Shown here: positions 32,162 through 43,616 of the stretch, one piece after another
Layout: the number at the start of each line of letters is the position of its first letter
Position numbering within the stretch: the first letter of the stretch is position 1
NCBI GenBank assembly: GCA_025617375.2
Contig: JAMYGW020000002.1
Location: 558,001-622,000 of the forward strand
Length of the DNA: 64,000 bases
Direction: 5' to 3'
Source of the DNA: Acarospora socialis
Lineage: Eukaryota; Ascomycota; Lecanoromycetes; Acarosporales; Acarosporaceae
The notes under the pieces: generated by a model
Database searches by the model: none
Told to the model about the DNA's origin: nothing
Seen by the model: the letters and a program-made list of their open reading frames with translations, nothing else
Translations under genes and position numbers: made by a program

Positions 32162-32998
32162 TAATGTTTGATGCTTCCAGCCTTTAAAGTATTACAGAAA
32201 ACTCTAACAAGCTGGACGAAAGAGGGAGGTTTGGTTGATCGGAATATGAGAGTTAGGTTTGGTTGGGGGCAGAGTCGATGGGATGGGATGGGATGGTGGC
32301 GATTTTCCACCGCGATTGTTCTTTATAGAGGGACTCATCTTCACTGTTCATCACAGAGAGTTGGTCAACATGTACGAACTGCAGCGTTGAATATTTATTA
32401 CTATTGCCCTACCAGAAGTACGACGTAAGAGCAGGTACTGCCAATGACCTCCATCGCTGCCCTTTGAGTAAGTCTCAAGACCTCAAGCTTCAAACTACGC
32501 ACCGCACCACGAGCCCACACGAAGAAACGAACAAAAACGCCTTTCTCTATCTTGTCAAAGACGCAGCGAAAAAGGTGGCTGGAACGGAAAAAGTCGCTTG
32601 ACTGAAGAGACCCAAGTTGCAGAAGAATGGTTGTAAGATGCCGTGGCCACCGTGCAATATGGCATATAAATGGTGCCGAGAAAGGGTTGGGTTGGAACGA
32701 CAAGAGAAAGTGATTTGGATGTCTTGCGTTTGGTTTCGGGTTGGGTTGATGCGGAGGATGGTGATGGCCATGATGAAGGAAGAAGCTTGCGCGTTTTGGG
32801 TTGGTTGGTTGAATTAGACTGAGGCTGAATTGAGGGAGTTGCTGTGTGTCGTCAGTGAGACTGGGGTTTGTAGATTGGTGGAGACAGGTGTAAGTCGACG
32901 AGCAGAGCAAGAGGAGGTCGGAGCTATTGTTTTCGCAAGCTGTAGGGCGAAATAGTGCCAGAATTGAAATCGCTTGTCCCTCGATATTGGAAGCCTAC
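32162..32998. other. Intergenic; 3' flank of the minus-strand hypothetical gene
   Basis: No gene is supported. The plus strand carries G-rich words (GGTTGGTTGG, GGGATGGGATGGGATGG near 32279-32296). The minus-strand frame 32401-32910 is a Pro/His/Asn-rich reading of CT-rich sequence and is probably untranslated. Confidence 0.45.
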
Positions 32999-34731
32999 TC
33001 AAAGCTGGCCCCTTTCTCTCTCGGCCCGCTCCGCCCTTCTCTCGGCCCTCTCCCTCACGCGCTCCCTCTCTTGTGCCTCTTCTCTCTGCCTCAACGCCTC
33101 CCTCTGCCGCTCCATTTCTAACCGCTGCACCTCCAGCCGATCGAGCCTCTCCATCAACTCCGTCATGCGATCCCTCAGACCCCCCACGTTGCGCGTCAAG
33201 CCAGCTTCGCTCCACCACTCATCCGGCACGTCGCGACGTCGCGCTAGCTGTTCGATGACCTGGCGCATATGCGGCATCTCCTGTATTGGAAGCGTGGCAA
33301 GCGTGGCTGGTTCGGCGGTCCGGAGAGCTCCTAAACCTGCTTGCTCGAAGGCTTCGTCGACGATTCTGTCGATTGGCCCGGCGCGAGCGCGTACGGCGGC
33401 GGAAAACTCTTCGACATTGCCAGTTGGGAGATTCTCCCAGTCATCCATGTCGGATTCTTCCTCGTCGTCTCTCATTGCCCAGTCTTCTGCTTCGGTTCTA
33501 GTCCCAGTTCCGCTGTCATCGGAGTCGTCATCCGAGTCAGACATGTCGCAGATGGGGAAGGTCGTTAGTGTTTCGGATTGGTCAGGTGTCATGGATAGTG
33601 CGGTGAGTGCGGTGTTGGAAGACGAAGCCGAGTTGGAGGATAGAGACGCTGCTGATGCCGATGCCGTTGCTGATGTGAAAGAGGAGCTTGCGCTCGGAAG
33701 ATGCTCGTCAGGTGGGATGGTCGTGAGGAGAGTCGCCCAAGATTCGTCTTCTGGGCTGAAGCTGCGCTCTCGATCTCCGAGGCCGTCAACGTGAGCGCCT
33801 GTACGACGAGAAGCACGCGCGTTCTCTTGACGGATTGATTCTGTGATACTTCGATGACCAACGCGTCGCAAGGAAGGGTTCTCATCGCCATTGTGACGAG
33901 TTGCAGACATCGGTATGACTTCTGGACCAATCGCCGCAAGGCTGCTGGGATCATCGGCAAATTCGTCGAATCGAAACGCTGGAGCAAACCTCGGTGTTAG
34001 AGATGCCGAACCTAAAGGGATTGTGGTCGTGTTGGTCGCCGGAGAAGACCGGCTGGATGGCTCACCAGAAGTGTATGGTGGAGTGGGGATGGCCCTTGGC
34101 GGAGACAATCTGCTACCATTGTGACCATCTCGACTCAATGCCCCATCGACAGGGACGGGGTATGAGCTCGCGCTAGCGAGATGGTAGCCTCTGCCTCTCG
34201 GATGTTGTAGCGCGCCGTGTCGCGGGATTCTCATCCGTCGTCCAGGACGCTCATAGCTCTGAGCGTCGCGCAACAGAGCTCGACCATTTTCCAGACGCAG
34301 CCTGTTGCTTGCCTCGGCGCGAGCGCGATCTGCGTCGGCGAGGACAGTTGCGTCGGTATTTGGATTCGGGGTATCGCGATCATGCCGAATGATATCCAGG
34401 AGAGAGCGCCGATCCAAAGAGGCAGACGCGCGATAAGGTCTCGATGAAACAGCGTGATCGCGTGGACGAACGGTGCGCTGGCGCCTGATGGCCGAGCGCG
34501 CAGGAGCTGACGGGTCGGCCTTGGTCGCAGCCTTGGATTCAGTCACCTCCGGTTCGCGGAACATCCTGTGCGCAAAAGCCGAATCAGTACATAAAGTAGC
34601 CTTCGCGTATCACTCTTTCTCCTCAGGCTGCAATCGCACGCCTAAGATAAGCGGAGGCTGCCAAACACGCGAGTGATATGATGCCACGACCACGGATTCG
34701 GAAGTAGCTTTGTGACTTACAGTAAACCCAT
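32999..34731 (-). CDS. Low-complexity hypothetical protein with acidic patch and C-terminal coiled coil
   Basis: Two exons (34731-34721 and 34565-32999) give 525 residues. The first exon is only 11 nt and reads MGLL across the junction with MFREPEV; the GTAAGT donor and CACAG acceptor are good. An alternative is translation from the second-exon ATG with no coding first exon. The protein is largely disordered: Arg/Ser-rich N terminus with IRRQRTVRPR and LDRRSLLDIIR, a Ser/Ala-rich middle, a strongly acidic block (SDSDDDSDDSG, MRDDEEESDMDDWENLP), then IVDEAFEQAGLGAL and a Trp-containing PDEWWSEAGLTRNVGGLRDRM helix. It ends with an Arg/Glu coiled coil of about 60 residues. I do not recognise the family. 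Nuclear localisation is plausible from basic and acidic tracts, but that is inference. Confidence 0.72.
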
Positions 34732-35232
34732 CTTGACCGTAAAGACGCGGATGGCAAGTTAAAACGTATGTAAAAATGGTATTGTAGGATAGTAGCGACG
34801 CGCTGTATTTGCGAAGTGAGATTGATTCGAAAAGTGGTGGTTGGGAGATTGGATGATTGATGTACGGAGTATGAATGACTGAGGTTTCGTTTGATGGTGT
34901 TCCTGAGGATCAGTCGCGCGAAGGGGGAGGAAGAGGCGAGAACTTTGATGTTCACAAACACATCCGTCTCTCTTAAAGCGGCGTGGGGATGTGGCAGGGC
35001 TCGCTTATGCTTACCGTCCAATCAGGAGAACAGGATGGTCATGTTCCAGGCTTATGCACGACATTTTAAGGGGTCATTTAGGCGCAGACGCAGGGCCTAA
35101 ATGGGCGCTGTAACTTGTCAACCAACGATGATATCTGAGTCACTGTTCTTGCTTCAACTTCAGCACCCATGGTCGAGCGTTGCCATCTGGTGGAAGTGAC
35201 CTAAGGTCCTGAGTCATGGCTCGTTCTTCAAC
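34732..35232. other. Divergent promoter region
   Basis: Shared upstream space of the low-complexity protein gene (minus) and FOL3 (plus). No gene is seen. Confidence 0.5.
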
Positions 35233-36483
35233 ATGACAATTGAGCTTGGTTTGGTTCGTATTGGCCGTTTGCTAGAACATACCAATTTGCCCTGGAAGGC
35301 GATACATGTCGCCGGCACCAATGGCAAAGGTTCCATCTGTGCTTACATCTCGGCCATGCTACACGCTGCTAGCGTTCGCTGTGGTAGATTCACCTCGCCC
35401 CATTTGATTGATAGGTGGGATTGTATCACGATCAATCAGACTGTGATCAGGAAGGCGCTCTTCCAAGAAGTGGAAGGCCATGTAAAGCAACATGACGCTA
35501 AGAATGGCATTGGAGCCTCTGAGTTCGAGACTCTAACCGCTACCGCGTTTGAGATCTTCAACCGAGAGAAAGTGGAGGTGGGAGTTGTGGAGGTCGGCCT
35601 AGGCGGTCGTTTGGATGCGACAAATGTTCTACAAAACGCAGCTGTGACTGTTATCTCTAAAATCGGTTACGACCACCAGTCCCTGTTGGGCAACAGTCTG
35701 GAAGAGATTGCCTACCAGAAAGCTGGGATTATGAGACCCGGTGTTCCGTGTGTGGTGGACAACACGAACGAGCCAGGTGTGCTAGAAGTCCTGGATCGAT
35801 ATGCGAAGGAGATTGACGCTGGTCCTTTGATCAAGGTCCCTCAGTCCGGCACCCATGTCAGTGGACTACAAGACTTCCTTGAGCAGAGCAGCTTGGAACC
35901 GCATCAGCGCGTGAATCTGCATTGTGCCTTCGAAGCTGTAAAGGAGACCCTCAGGCAGCTGCGCCCTCAGCGAAACCCTCGGGACCTACTGCAAGTTGCT
36001 GTGGAAGCACCCTGGCCTGGCCGATTGCAGAAGCAGAGCATCGAGTCTCTTACTGGGCGGAAAGACGACGTCCTCATTGATGGTGCTCACAATGGTCAAT
36101 CGGCCTCATTACTCGGGGCATATGTCAACGACAAATTACGTCACGGTGCGCAGTGCGTAACCTGGGTTCTCGCGGCATCAAAAGGTAAAGATTTGCAGGA
36201 GCTTTTGCGTCCTTTGGTTCGGAATGGCGATAATGCCGTTGCGGTGAAATTTGGGGCAGTCGATGGCATGCCATGGGTGCAACCTGCACCGTCAGACCAG
36301 ATACTGGACGTATTAGGGCGTGGCCAGGTGCTGGGAGAACACTTTGATGCCGGAGGAGATGTTTTGGGTGCACTGCAATGGAGCAGTAAAACGGCTGAAG
36401 GAGGGCCGTTGGTCGTTGGTGGAAGCTTATATCTAGTATCCGATGTTTTGCGATTACTACGAGACGCTGCAGATGGCGCTTAA
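35233..36483 (+). CDS. FOL3: Dihydrofolate synthetase
   Basis: A single exon of 416 residues of the Mur ligase/folylpolyglutamate synthase family. The ATP-binding loop is HVAGTNGKGSICAYIS (about residues 26-41), followed by GRFTSPHLIDRWDCITIN, EFETLTATAFEIF, VGVVEVGLGGRLDATNV, ISKIGYDHQSLLGNSLEEIAYQKAGIM, PWPGRLQ and LIDGAHNGQSA. The enzyme adds the first glutamate to dihydropteroate, making dihydrofolate. The short N terminus (ATP loop starts at residue 26) and the overall length fit Fol3 better than the longer mitochondrial/cytosolic folylpolyglutamate synthase Met7. The start MTIELGLVRIGRLLEHTNLPW is the usual one for the family. Confidence 0.93.
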   Translation: MTIELGLVRIGRLLEHTNLPWKAIHVAGTNGKGSICAYISAMLHAASVRCGRFTSPHLIDRWDCITINQTVIRKALFQEVEGHVKQHDAKNGIGASEFETLTATAFEIFNREKVEVGVVEVGLGGRLDATNVLQNAAVTVISKIGYDHQSLLGNSLEEIAYQKAGIMRPGVPCVVDNTNEPGVLEVLDRYAKEIDAGPLIKVPQSGTHVSGLQDFLEQSSLEPHQRVNLHCAFEAVKETLRQLRPQRNPRDLLQVAVEAPWPGRLQKQSIESLTGRKDDVLIDGAHNGQSASLLGAYVNDKLRHGAQCVTWVLAASKGKDLQELLRPLVRNGDNAVAVKFGAVDGMPWVQPAPSDQILDVLGRGQVLGEHFDAGGDVLGALQWSSKTAEGGPLVVGGSLYLVSDVLRLLRDAADGA

Positions 36484-37172
36484 GGTACGTGAGTTGGTTG
36501 GATCAATAGATCGTTATCAGTTTAGAGATATGTAGCAAGTGTTGGCGGCAATCGATTGGCGATGATCCCGGTGAAGATCGTTGTTCTGGGAGTAAACAAA
36601 GCTCACCGTCCACACTTCGCTGGATGCAAGTCTTCCTCACAATTCTTCCACATCGTCCCTTTAGTGAGAAGAAGTTACTCTAAAAATCGAGTAAAGTTGG
36701 TAGGTACTTATACTTACGAAACTCAAGCGCCGTTGTTTGACATTCACCAGCGAAACCTTGCGTTGATCCCGACAGCGTCATCCCTGCTGTTACAGAACGA
36801 CATATCAGCCATAACGGAAAGCTCCTTTTGATCCAGGTTATGATGACACGACATAACACTTTAAGGGAACCGCAATTCTTGACAGTAGATTGGTGAGAGA
36901 AGCACGTGGGAATTGGCTGAGCTTCTCTTGTTGAACACTAAGGCTAATAGTTCAAGTGAGATCTAGGTTTGAAACCAATCCATGGGCTCTTTCCATCATC
37001 AACGCTCGCACATCCTTATTACGCGATACACAAGCTTCAACATACTACCTAGCGACTGCCTCATACCGGTCAATTGACTGCGACCAATCTGCCATAGTAT
37101 GAGCTCGCGCAGGGCTTTGTTAGAACCTTGACTGGTCCCAATCTTCAATACCTGTGTCATCTAAGCGCAGCC
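36484..37172. other. Intergenic; upstream of SepH
   Basis: 3' flank of FOL3 and promoter of the SepH kinase. A 91-codon open frame at 36556-36831 has no motif or good context. Nothing else is seen. Confidence 0.5.
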
Positions 37173-40100
37173 ATGGTGTCACGCGCCCCTCAGCCTACAG
37201 AGGCCCTCACCACTACCAGGCATGTCAATGGCACTCCGGCGCAGAGAAAATCGGGACAGGAGGTGTCGGTGCAGTCGAAACGAGCAACAGCGGGGAAGGG
37301 ATCGGCGCAGGATGTGGCCGAATTGAAAGACTTTGTAAGTCACCGAACAATTGAGCGACGGACGTCAATGGCTTACTTTTGGACCCTGTCGCAGCAACTG
37401 GGTGACTGTCTGGGGAAGGGAGCCTTTGGATCCGTGTACAGGGCCTTAAATATGGGCACGGGAGAGACGGTAGCAGTGAAGCAGATCAAGCTTGCGGATC
37501 TACCGAAGAGCGAGCTCAGGGTTATCATGGTCTGTAATTGGCAGCACGCATTATTGCCAGTCCATGTATACTGACAACTGATATTCTCCAGCTCGAGATC
37601 GATTTGCTGAAGAACTTGGATGTTCGTCAAAGCTTGCCTCATGAGGATGGGACAGGTGTGCTGATAGAGTTAGCATCCGAACATTGTGAAGTATCATGGC
37701 TTCGTCAAGTCAGCAGAAACTCTCAACATCATACTCGAGTGTGTTGACTTCCCCTGTTGATTACTGTCGTCCGGCTAAAGCTCCGCTTAGGTATTGTGAG
37801 AATGGATCACTGCATTCCATCTCCAAGAACTTTGGCAAGTTTCCCGAGAATCTTGTTGGTCTCTACATGTCTCAAGTGCTTCACGGACTCCTCTATCTCC
37901 ATGAGCAAGGTGTCATTCACCGCGATATCAAGGGTGCGAATATCCTTACGACGAAGCAGGGTCTAGTGAAACTTGCGGATTTCGGTGTCGCAACCACGGC
38001 CACGGGTCTCCACGAATCTAGTGTTGTGGGAACTCCATATTGGATGGCGCCAGAAGTCATTGAGCTATCTGGTGCTACCACAGCCTCAGACATTTGGAGC
38101 TTAGGTTGTACTGTGATTGAGTTGTTGGATGGGAAGCCTCCCTACTACAAACTTCAACCGATGCCCGCACTTTTCCGCATCGTTAATGATGACCATCCTC
38201 CATTGCCTGAAGGAGCGTCTCCGGTAAGATTCTAGCTACCCACATATAACACTTTATCAAGGTTTTCTAACACTCTCATAGACTGTCAGGGATTTCTTGA
38301 TGCAGTGCTTTCAGAAAGATCCGAATCTTAGGGTGTCTGCAAGGAAACTACTCAAACACCCCTGGATTGTGAACGCGAGAAGATCAGATTCTGTGGTCCC
38401 GAAGAAACCTACAGAATACGAAGAAGCTGTCAAGACTGTACAACAGTGGAACGAGGCGCTCAAGTCTCCAACTGCAGGTTCTCTCCGCAAGACGTCGCGG
38501 CCAATGTCATCGAGCCCCATTCCAGGTCGTGGTTCGCCCTCGGTGCTTGCGACGCCTGCAAAAGGTGCTCTTCATATCGCGAGACCTCGCGCTACCGCGG
38601 AGCAGTTTCGCTCACCTGATAACACAGGTGACGACAATTGGGACGCCGACTTTGCAACTGCTATATCACCTAGTGCTCTACAGCTACCTCATTTACGGCC
38701 GCATGATAACTTCAACGGCATGCTATCAGCTGAAAAGCTAAAGGCTTATGCTTCTTTTGAGACTGTCACTGAAGAAGAGAACTGGGATGACAACTTCGAG
38801 GGAGAACTGACAGTCAGAAGCCCGATGAAATTGACCGAGCCTGACCCACTGCAAACGATTCGCCCTTATCAACCGAGCAAGACACATGAGAACCACAATC
38901 AGAAGACCTCACCTAAGAAGCAGGGTGAGTGGAAGAGCCCTCGTCCGATCAATCAGCGCCCCGCACCTCGTCAACCCCAGCGGACGCAAAGTAGGCTCGT
39001 CAAACCACAAAAACCTTCAATGGCGTACAGAGAGAACACTATCGAAGATTACTCGGATCTCATTGCTATCAATGACGGTGCTTTTGAGCGGAAGCCAAAG
39101 GTAGGAGGGCCGATTCATACTTCGTTTCGTATTGTTGACATAGTCTTCAGAGCGATGACTCGCTCTCCCCGAAGCTCTTCCACCCTTCGGACCTGCAGAG
39201 CCCGCCACGGAACCTGCAGCCTCCAAAATTCGGCGGTAGTCTTAGGAGAATGCCGGTTCCCAGACAACCGTCGATGCGACGTGCAAGATCTTCCGTAGAG
39301 ATTCAGAGGTATGCCGAGGGTGAACAGGATGAAGACTTCTCAGACATCTTCGGCACAAGCGAAGCTATACTTGATAGGCCTGAGAGCGATCAAGGCTCAG
39401 ATGGTAGTACTCTAATGCTTCAGTCTAAGCTTTCGAGTAGTTCATGGGTAATGACATGGCATATCTTACCCGCGGCTTTGCTAACAGTCTGTAGCTTGGT
39501 GATGACGATGATGACGACGATGACCCTTTCGCTCAGCTGGAGGAGGGCTTTGATGAAATGGGTAAGTTATAGCAGTCATCATCCGCGCTTGACTAACATT
39601 GGTTAGATCTCGAGGCCAACATTGCCCGCGACAAGTACGCTCGACTGTGTACACAAATAGAGAGTCTCGTCAGCTCTCTCAAGACGGACCAGGCCGAAGA
39701 TATGCTGTCAGACATAGCGGAACAGCTGGTCAGTCCTCCAAAAGAACAATGAATGAGATGGTGCTAACTACCTTAGATGGACTTCCTATCAGACTCTCCG
39801 GAAACAAAGAATGTCATTATCAGTGCCCATGGGATGCTTCCAATACTCGAGGTTCTAGATACCTGCCGTCGAAGGGACGTTATTTTACGCCTCTTGAAGA
39901 TAGTCAACACTGTATGCGGCGTTTGAGTTTCGATCATTTTTCCGAACTGACATCCAAGCAGATTATTCTCAGCGATGTCGAGATTCAGGAGAATCTATGC
40001 TTTGTTGGAGGTATACCGATCATCACCAAGTTCGCATCAAAAAAGTATTCAAGCGAGATCAGGCTGGAAGCAGCAGCTTTCGTGAGGCAGATGTACCAAA

Positions 40101-41866
40101 CCTCGACTTTGACACTGCAGATGTTTGTCAGCTGCGGCGGCTTGAACGTGTTGGTGGAGTTCCTAGAAGAAGATTACGAAGATGAACGGGACCTTGTACT
40201 CATTGGGGTAAACGGCGTGTGGAGCGTCTTCGAGCTTCAGGTGTGTCTCGCAGTTTTGAAGCGCAGCCACATTGCTAACCTCATCAGGGTCCGACTCCGA
40301 AAAACGACTTTTGTCGAATTTTCTCAAGGAACTCGGTGCTTGATCCACTATCTCTTGTGTTGAGCAGAGTTCTCGACGAAGAAGGAGAATTGGCGCACCT
40401 TTGCGAAGGACGAATTGCAAACATCTTCTTACTTTTCTCGCAAGCGGAGAACCACGTCAAGGAGCTCGTAGCTGATCGGACGGTCCTCTACCGTAGGCCA
40501 TCTCTTTCTTGGGTCATGACGTGGAAGCTGACAATGTGCAGGCGTTTTAAGGGAACTGAGGCGAATGTCACCAACGCATCAAATCACGATGCTTAAGTTC
40601 ATCAAGAATCTCTCCATGCTGTCCACTACTTTAGATTCTCTGCAAAATGCGAACGCAATCGACACTCTGATTGCGCTTTTACGGTCAAGTACGAAGGAAG
40701 CGCACTTCCGAGAGATATCGAATCAGGTGCTGAATACTTTATACAACCTCTGTCGACTCAGCAAACCTCGACAAGAGGACGCCGCTCTGAACGGAATTAT
40801 TCCTGTTCTCCAGCGTATTGTCAATACCGAGCGGCCGTTGAAGGAGTTTGCACTTCCTATACTTTGCGATATGGCTCACTCCGGCAAAGTCGGTCGACGA
40901 GAGCTGTGGAGGAACAAGGGCCTGTCGTTCTATATCTCTTTACTCGCCGACCCGTATTGGCAGGTTACAGCTTTGGATGCGATCTTTATCTGGTGAGTGA
41001 CAGATCCACGTGAGTTTTCTTTCATAGCTCACCATTGCAGGCTACAAGAAGAGACGGCCAAGGTTGAAGAGCAACTACTGGACGGATCCTTCACGAACGC
41101 CATCATCAATTGCTTTACAACCTCCAAAGCCAACTTCTTCGAAGGTCTTCTCGAGCCGCTACAGAAGCTTCTACGTCTCAGTCCTCTGGTTGCTTCGAGT
41201 TTAGCTCATCCCGACTTATTCTCCCGCCTTCTACAAAAGCTAAATACAAACAAGCCGGTGATCCGGTTAAACCTCCTTCGCATTCTGCGAAGTATCTGCG
41301 AAGCGAGCTACGAGCATGGAGGCTCTATCGGCGACACTGGCATTCTCGACGCCGTTCAACGGCTCGTGGTGCACGACCCAGCAGTCTTGGTACGGAACAT
41401 GGCCGGCGAGCTGATCAAATCGTGCGAGGAGTATGAAAAGGTGGGCATAAATGGTAGTAGACGACGAACCACAAGACGTACAAGTGCTGGTACGGCCACC
41501 ACGCCACCCGGCCTGCTGAGCAGTCATTCGATGCCACCCACACCGACGAGCAGCCGGTCTGCCCAGTCGAACGGGTACTTCGAGACCAGAGAGAGTCGGC
41601 AGCGGAACGGCATCAGCGGCTCCATTCCGTTCCGACCGACGAGTCGCGATGGTGGTGGGTCGAACGGGTCGTTGGGATTCAGCAAGGAATTCAATGTTGC
41701 GCCGAAGAGCAGACTGCCTCGGACCACATCGAGTCGTTCGTCTCGACAGTCGATGTTGGGATCGCCGCGGAAGGAGGAGAACACGGCGCCTTCTGCAGTC
41801 CCGATGCCTGCTCCGTCTCGAACTCCGCGTCGGCGACAAGCGTGTGGGGATTCTCGCTGGTCTTGA
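37173..41866 (+). CDS. sepH: SepH/Cdc7-type protein kinase of the septation initiation network
   Basis: Fourteen exons give 1341 residues, close to Aspergillus SepH as I recall it: 37173-37334, 37395-37529, 37592-37621, 37674-37738, 37791-38223, 38282-39100, 39151-39447, 39495-39561, 39607-39728, 39777-39911, 39962-40240, 40288-40492, 40542-40992, 41041-41866. All phases agree. The kinase starts near residue 55: GKGAFGSV (61-68), Lys83 in [15 protein letters not shown] (174-181), DFG (194-196), [24 protein letters not shown] long linker has an Asp run (DDDDDDDDP, exon 8); the C-terminal half is helical and Armadillo-like ([39 protein letters not shown]), ending in a Ser/Arg-rich tail. SepH is the STE-family kinase linking the Spg1-type GTPase to Sid1/Sid2 kinases for septum formation. 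Confidence 0.94.
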
Positions 41867-42741
41867 TCTCGTTTGTCGCTCGCTCCTTGTTGCAATTACA
41901 GGTGGTTGTACACGATATTGCATCTTCTGGTGTTTGTCCAAGGAACCCACAGCATAGCCCAGGCGCATCCTTTACTCACTTCTTTCTTGTATACGTTCTT
42001 TGAGTAAGCGATTCCGCGTTCTAGCGTATACGTCTACGTTTCGGCGTGCTTGACCGGTTCAAGTCATCTCAGGCCTCTCGTTCTAAACGCAATTCCAGTT
42101 CGTTGGAGGTTTAGGTCGCGCGCAAACACAATAGCAACTCTACTTATCGACGATTCCATCCCCCCTCGTCCAACGACAGGTGAAAATTCAACATGGGAGC
42201 TACACTCCGTGATATCAACAGCCCTCTACATCCGAGTGCGGCTAAAGCCATCCGCTCCACTCACATGACGTCGAACCCCAGATCCTATTCCTTGAAGAGT
42301 CAACCTCACTCCGTCCGTTCATCTAGGAGTAATATAACCCAAGCAGAGAGCATCGAAAGCCAGCGCCCGATACACATCATGAAGCCAAACATCAGACATT
42401 TTCAAAGCCCAACGGCCTTGGTCCTGAGTCCTAATCCCTTCTCCCAACCTCCTACCTAATCTCCACGCTCAGATTTAGGCCACTACACGCCATGTCCTCC
42501 GTCTCCCACACCTCCGTCTCCCTCTCCGCAGCCGAGCCGAGTCTCACACCTCAGCACTGCTCATTCCACCTCGCCTTCCCTTGCCTTGCCCTTCTTCCCT
42601 TACCTTGCAGTGCCTTCACCTTCCCAGAACGCCCTTCAAACACACATCTCCATCTTCCCCCTCCCCTCGCGGCCCCACCCCCACTCCCTCGCATCCCGCG
42701 AAATCCAACGCCTCGCACCGCACGAATCAAAACACCCAAGC
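41867..42741. other. Intergenic, CT-rich to the right
   Basis: 3' flank of SepH, then strongly C/CT-rich plus-strand sequence (42480-42740) in which overlapping Pro/Ser-rich frames are compositional. It may include a last exon of the doubtful minus-strand gene to its right. Confidence 0.4.
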
Positions 42742-43182
42742 TCACCGATCTCCTCTCGTCCTGTGCGCGTGGTTGCGCGCCGAGCGGATGCAGCTGCCCG
42801 TGTAGGCCAGCAGGACGAGCGCCATGGTGAAGGCTGCGAGCGGGGCGGTGAGGGTCTGTTGGGGCGTCAGTCTACGGGTATCAAACGTGATCTGGGGTGG
42901 AATGGAAGGGTAGAGATGGGGTTTATTGGACGGGGAGGAGGAGGGAGGGGAGTGGAGCGGATGGATGGGACGAGGAGGAGAGGAGAGGGCGAGGGGAGAG
43001 GGGAAGAGGGGAAAGTGAAACGGATATGAGGGTTTGGAGAGACGGACGCGGGGGTTGAGTGTTGGTCTTGGGGTTTTTCTTGTTCTTGGTTTTGAGATTG
43101 GGGATGAGATTGAGGTAGAGGTCGGTGTCAGAGCTGAGTTTTGTGACGGTGGTGGTGGTGGTTTATCAGATACGTGGGCCAT
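42742..43182 (-). CDS. Putative small single-pass membrane protein (structure uncertain)
   Basis: An open frame of 146 codons from ATG at 43182. Only the two ends look protein-like: MAHVSDKPPPPP at the start and TLTAPLAAFTMALVLLAYTGSCIRSARNHAHR near the end. The latter is one hydrophobic helix followed by a basic stop-transfer segment, a pattern I associate with small conserved fungal membrane proteins. The middle (PFHFPLFPSPLALSSPPRPIHPLHSPP) is probably an intron: GTCCGT follows NPR and CCCCAACAG precedes ACCCTCACC. The frame's stop lies inside a GGTGAGC donor-like word, so a further exon is likely to the left. Identity and boundaries are uncertain. Confidence 0.38.
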   Translation of the reverse strand: MAHVSDKPPPPPSQNSALTPTSTSISSPISKPRTRKTPRPTLNPRVRLSKPSYPFHFPLFPSPLALSSPPRPIHPLHSPPSSSPSNKPHLYPSIPPQITFDTRRLTPQQTLTAPLAAFTMALVLLAYTGSCIRSARNHAHRTRGDR

Positions 43183-43616
43183 TTTGTTTCATCAGTTCCT
43201 TTCTCTTTCTGATATACTTCCGAATTACAGGTACAGGAGTATTTTGATGGGTTTGAATTATTAGAGAGCACGAAACCGTGGAGACTGTGAGAGATTAGCC
43301 GTTCCTTTATCCTAGCTGCGAGAATATACCGAGAGTTTATGAGGATACTGTGTGGAGGAATGAAGATGTGGGTTTGGGTGGCTCAAGGGGTTACCATTGA
43401 ACGAGTTCAGGTGTCCGAAGCGGCATACGTTGCCATCAACGTAACATAAGAAGATGCTTGAAAGTCTGAGTGATTTCAGCAGGTTTAATAGCATTGGGCG
43501 ATCGTCGAGTATCTATATACAAAACTAGGTCCTCGTCCGATTCCCCATCACCCAGTTATCCTAATTATATTCTAACCCCTTCTCTCAAGGCCCCCCCTAA
43601 AACGCCTCGCTAATTC
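43183..43616. other. Intergenic
   Basis: Promoter side of the doubtful small protein gene and 3' flank of the Mcp2-like kinase gene. No feature is seen. Confidence 0.45.

Noticed and set aside
36556-36831. 91-codon frame between FOL3 and SepH
   Set aside because: No motif, no good start context, and it lies in the promoter region of SepH.
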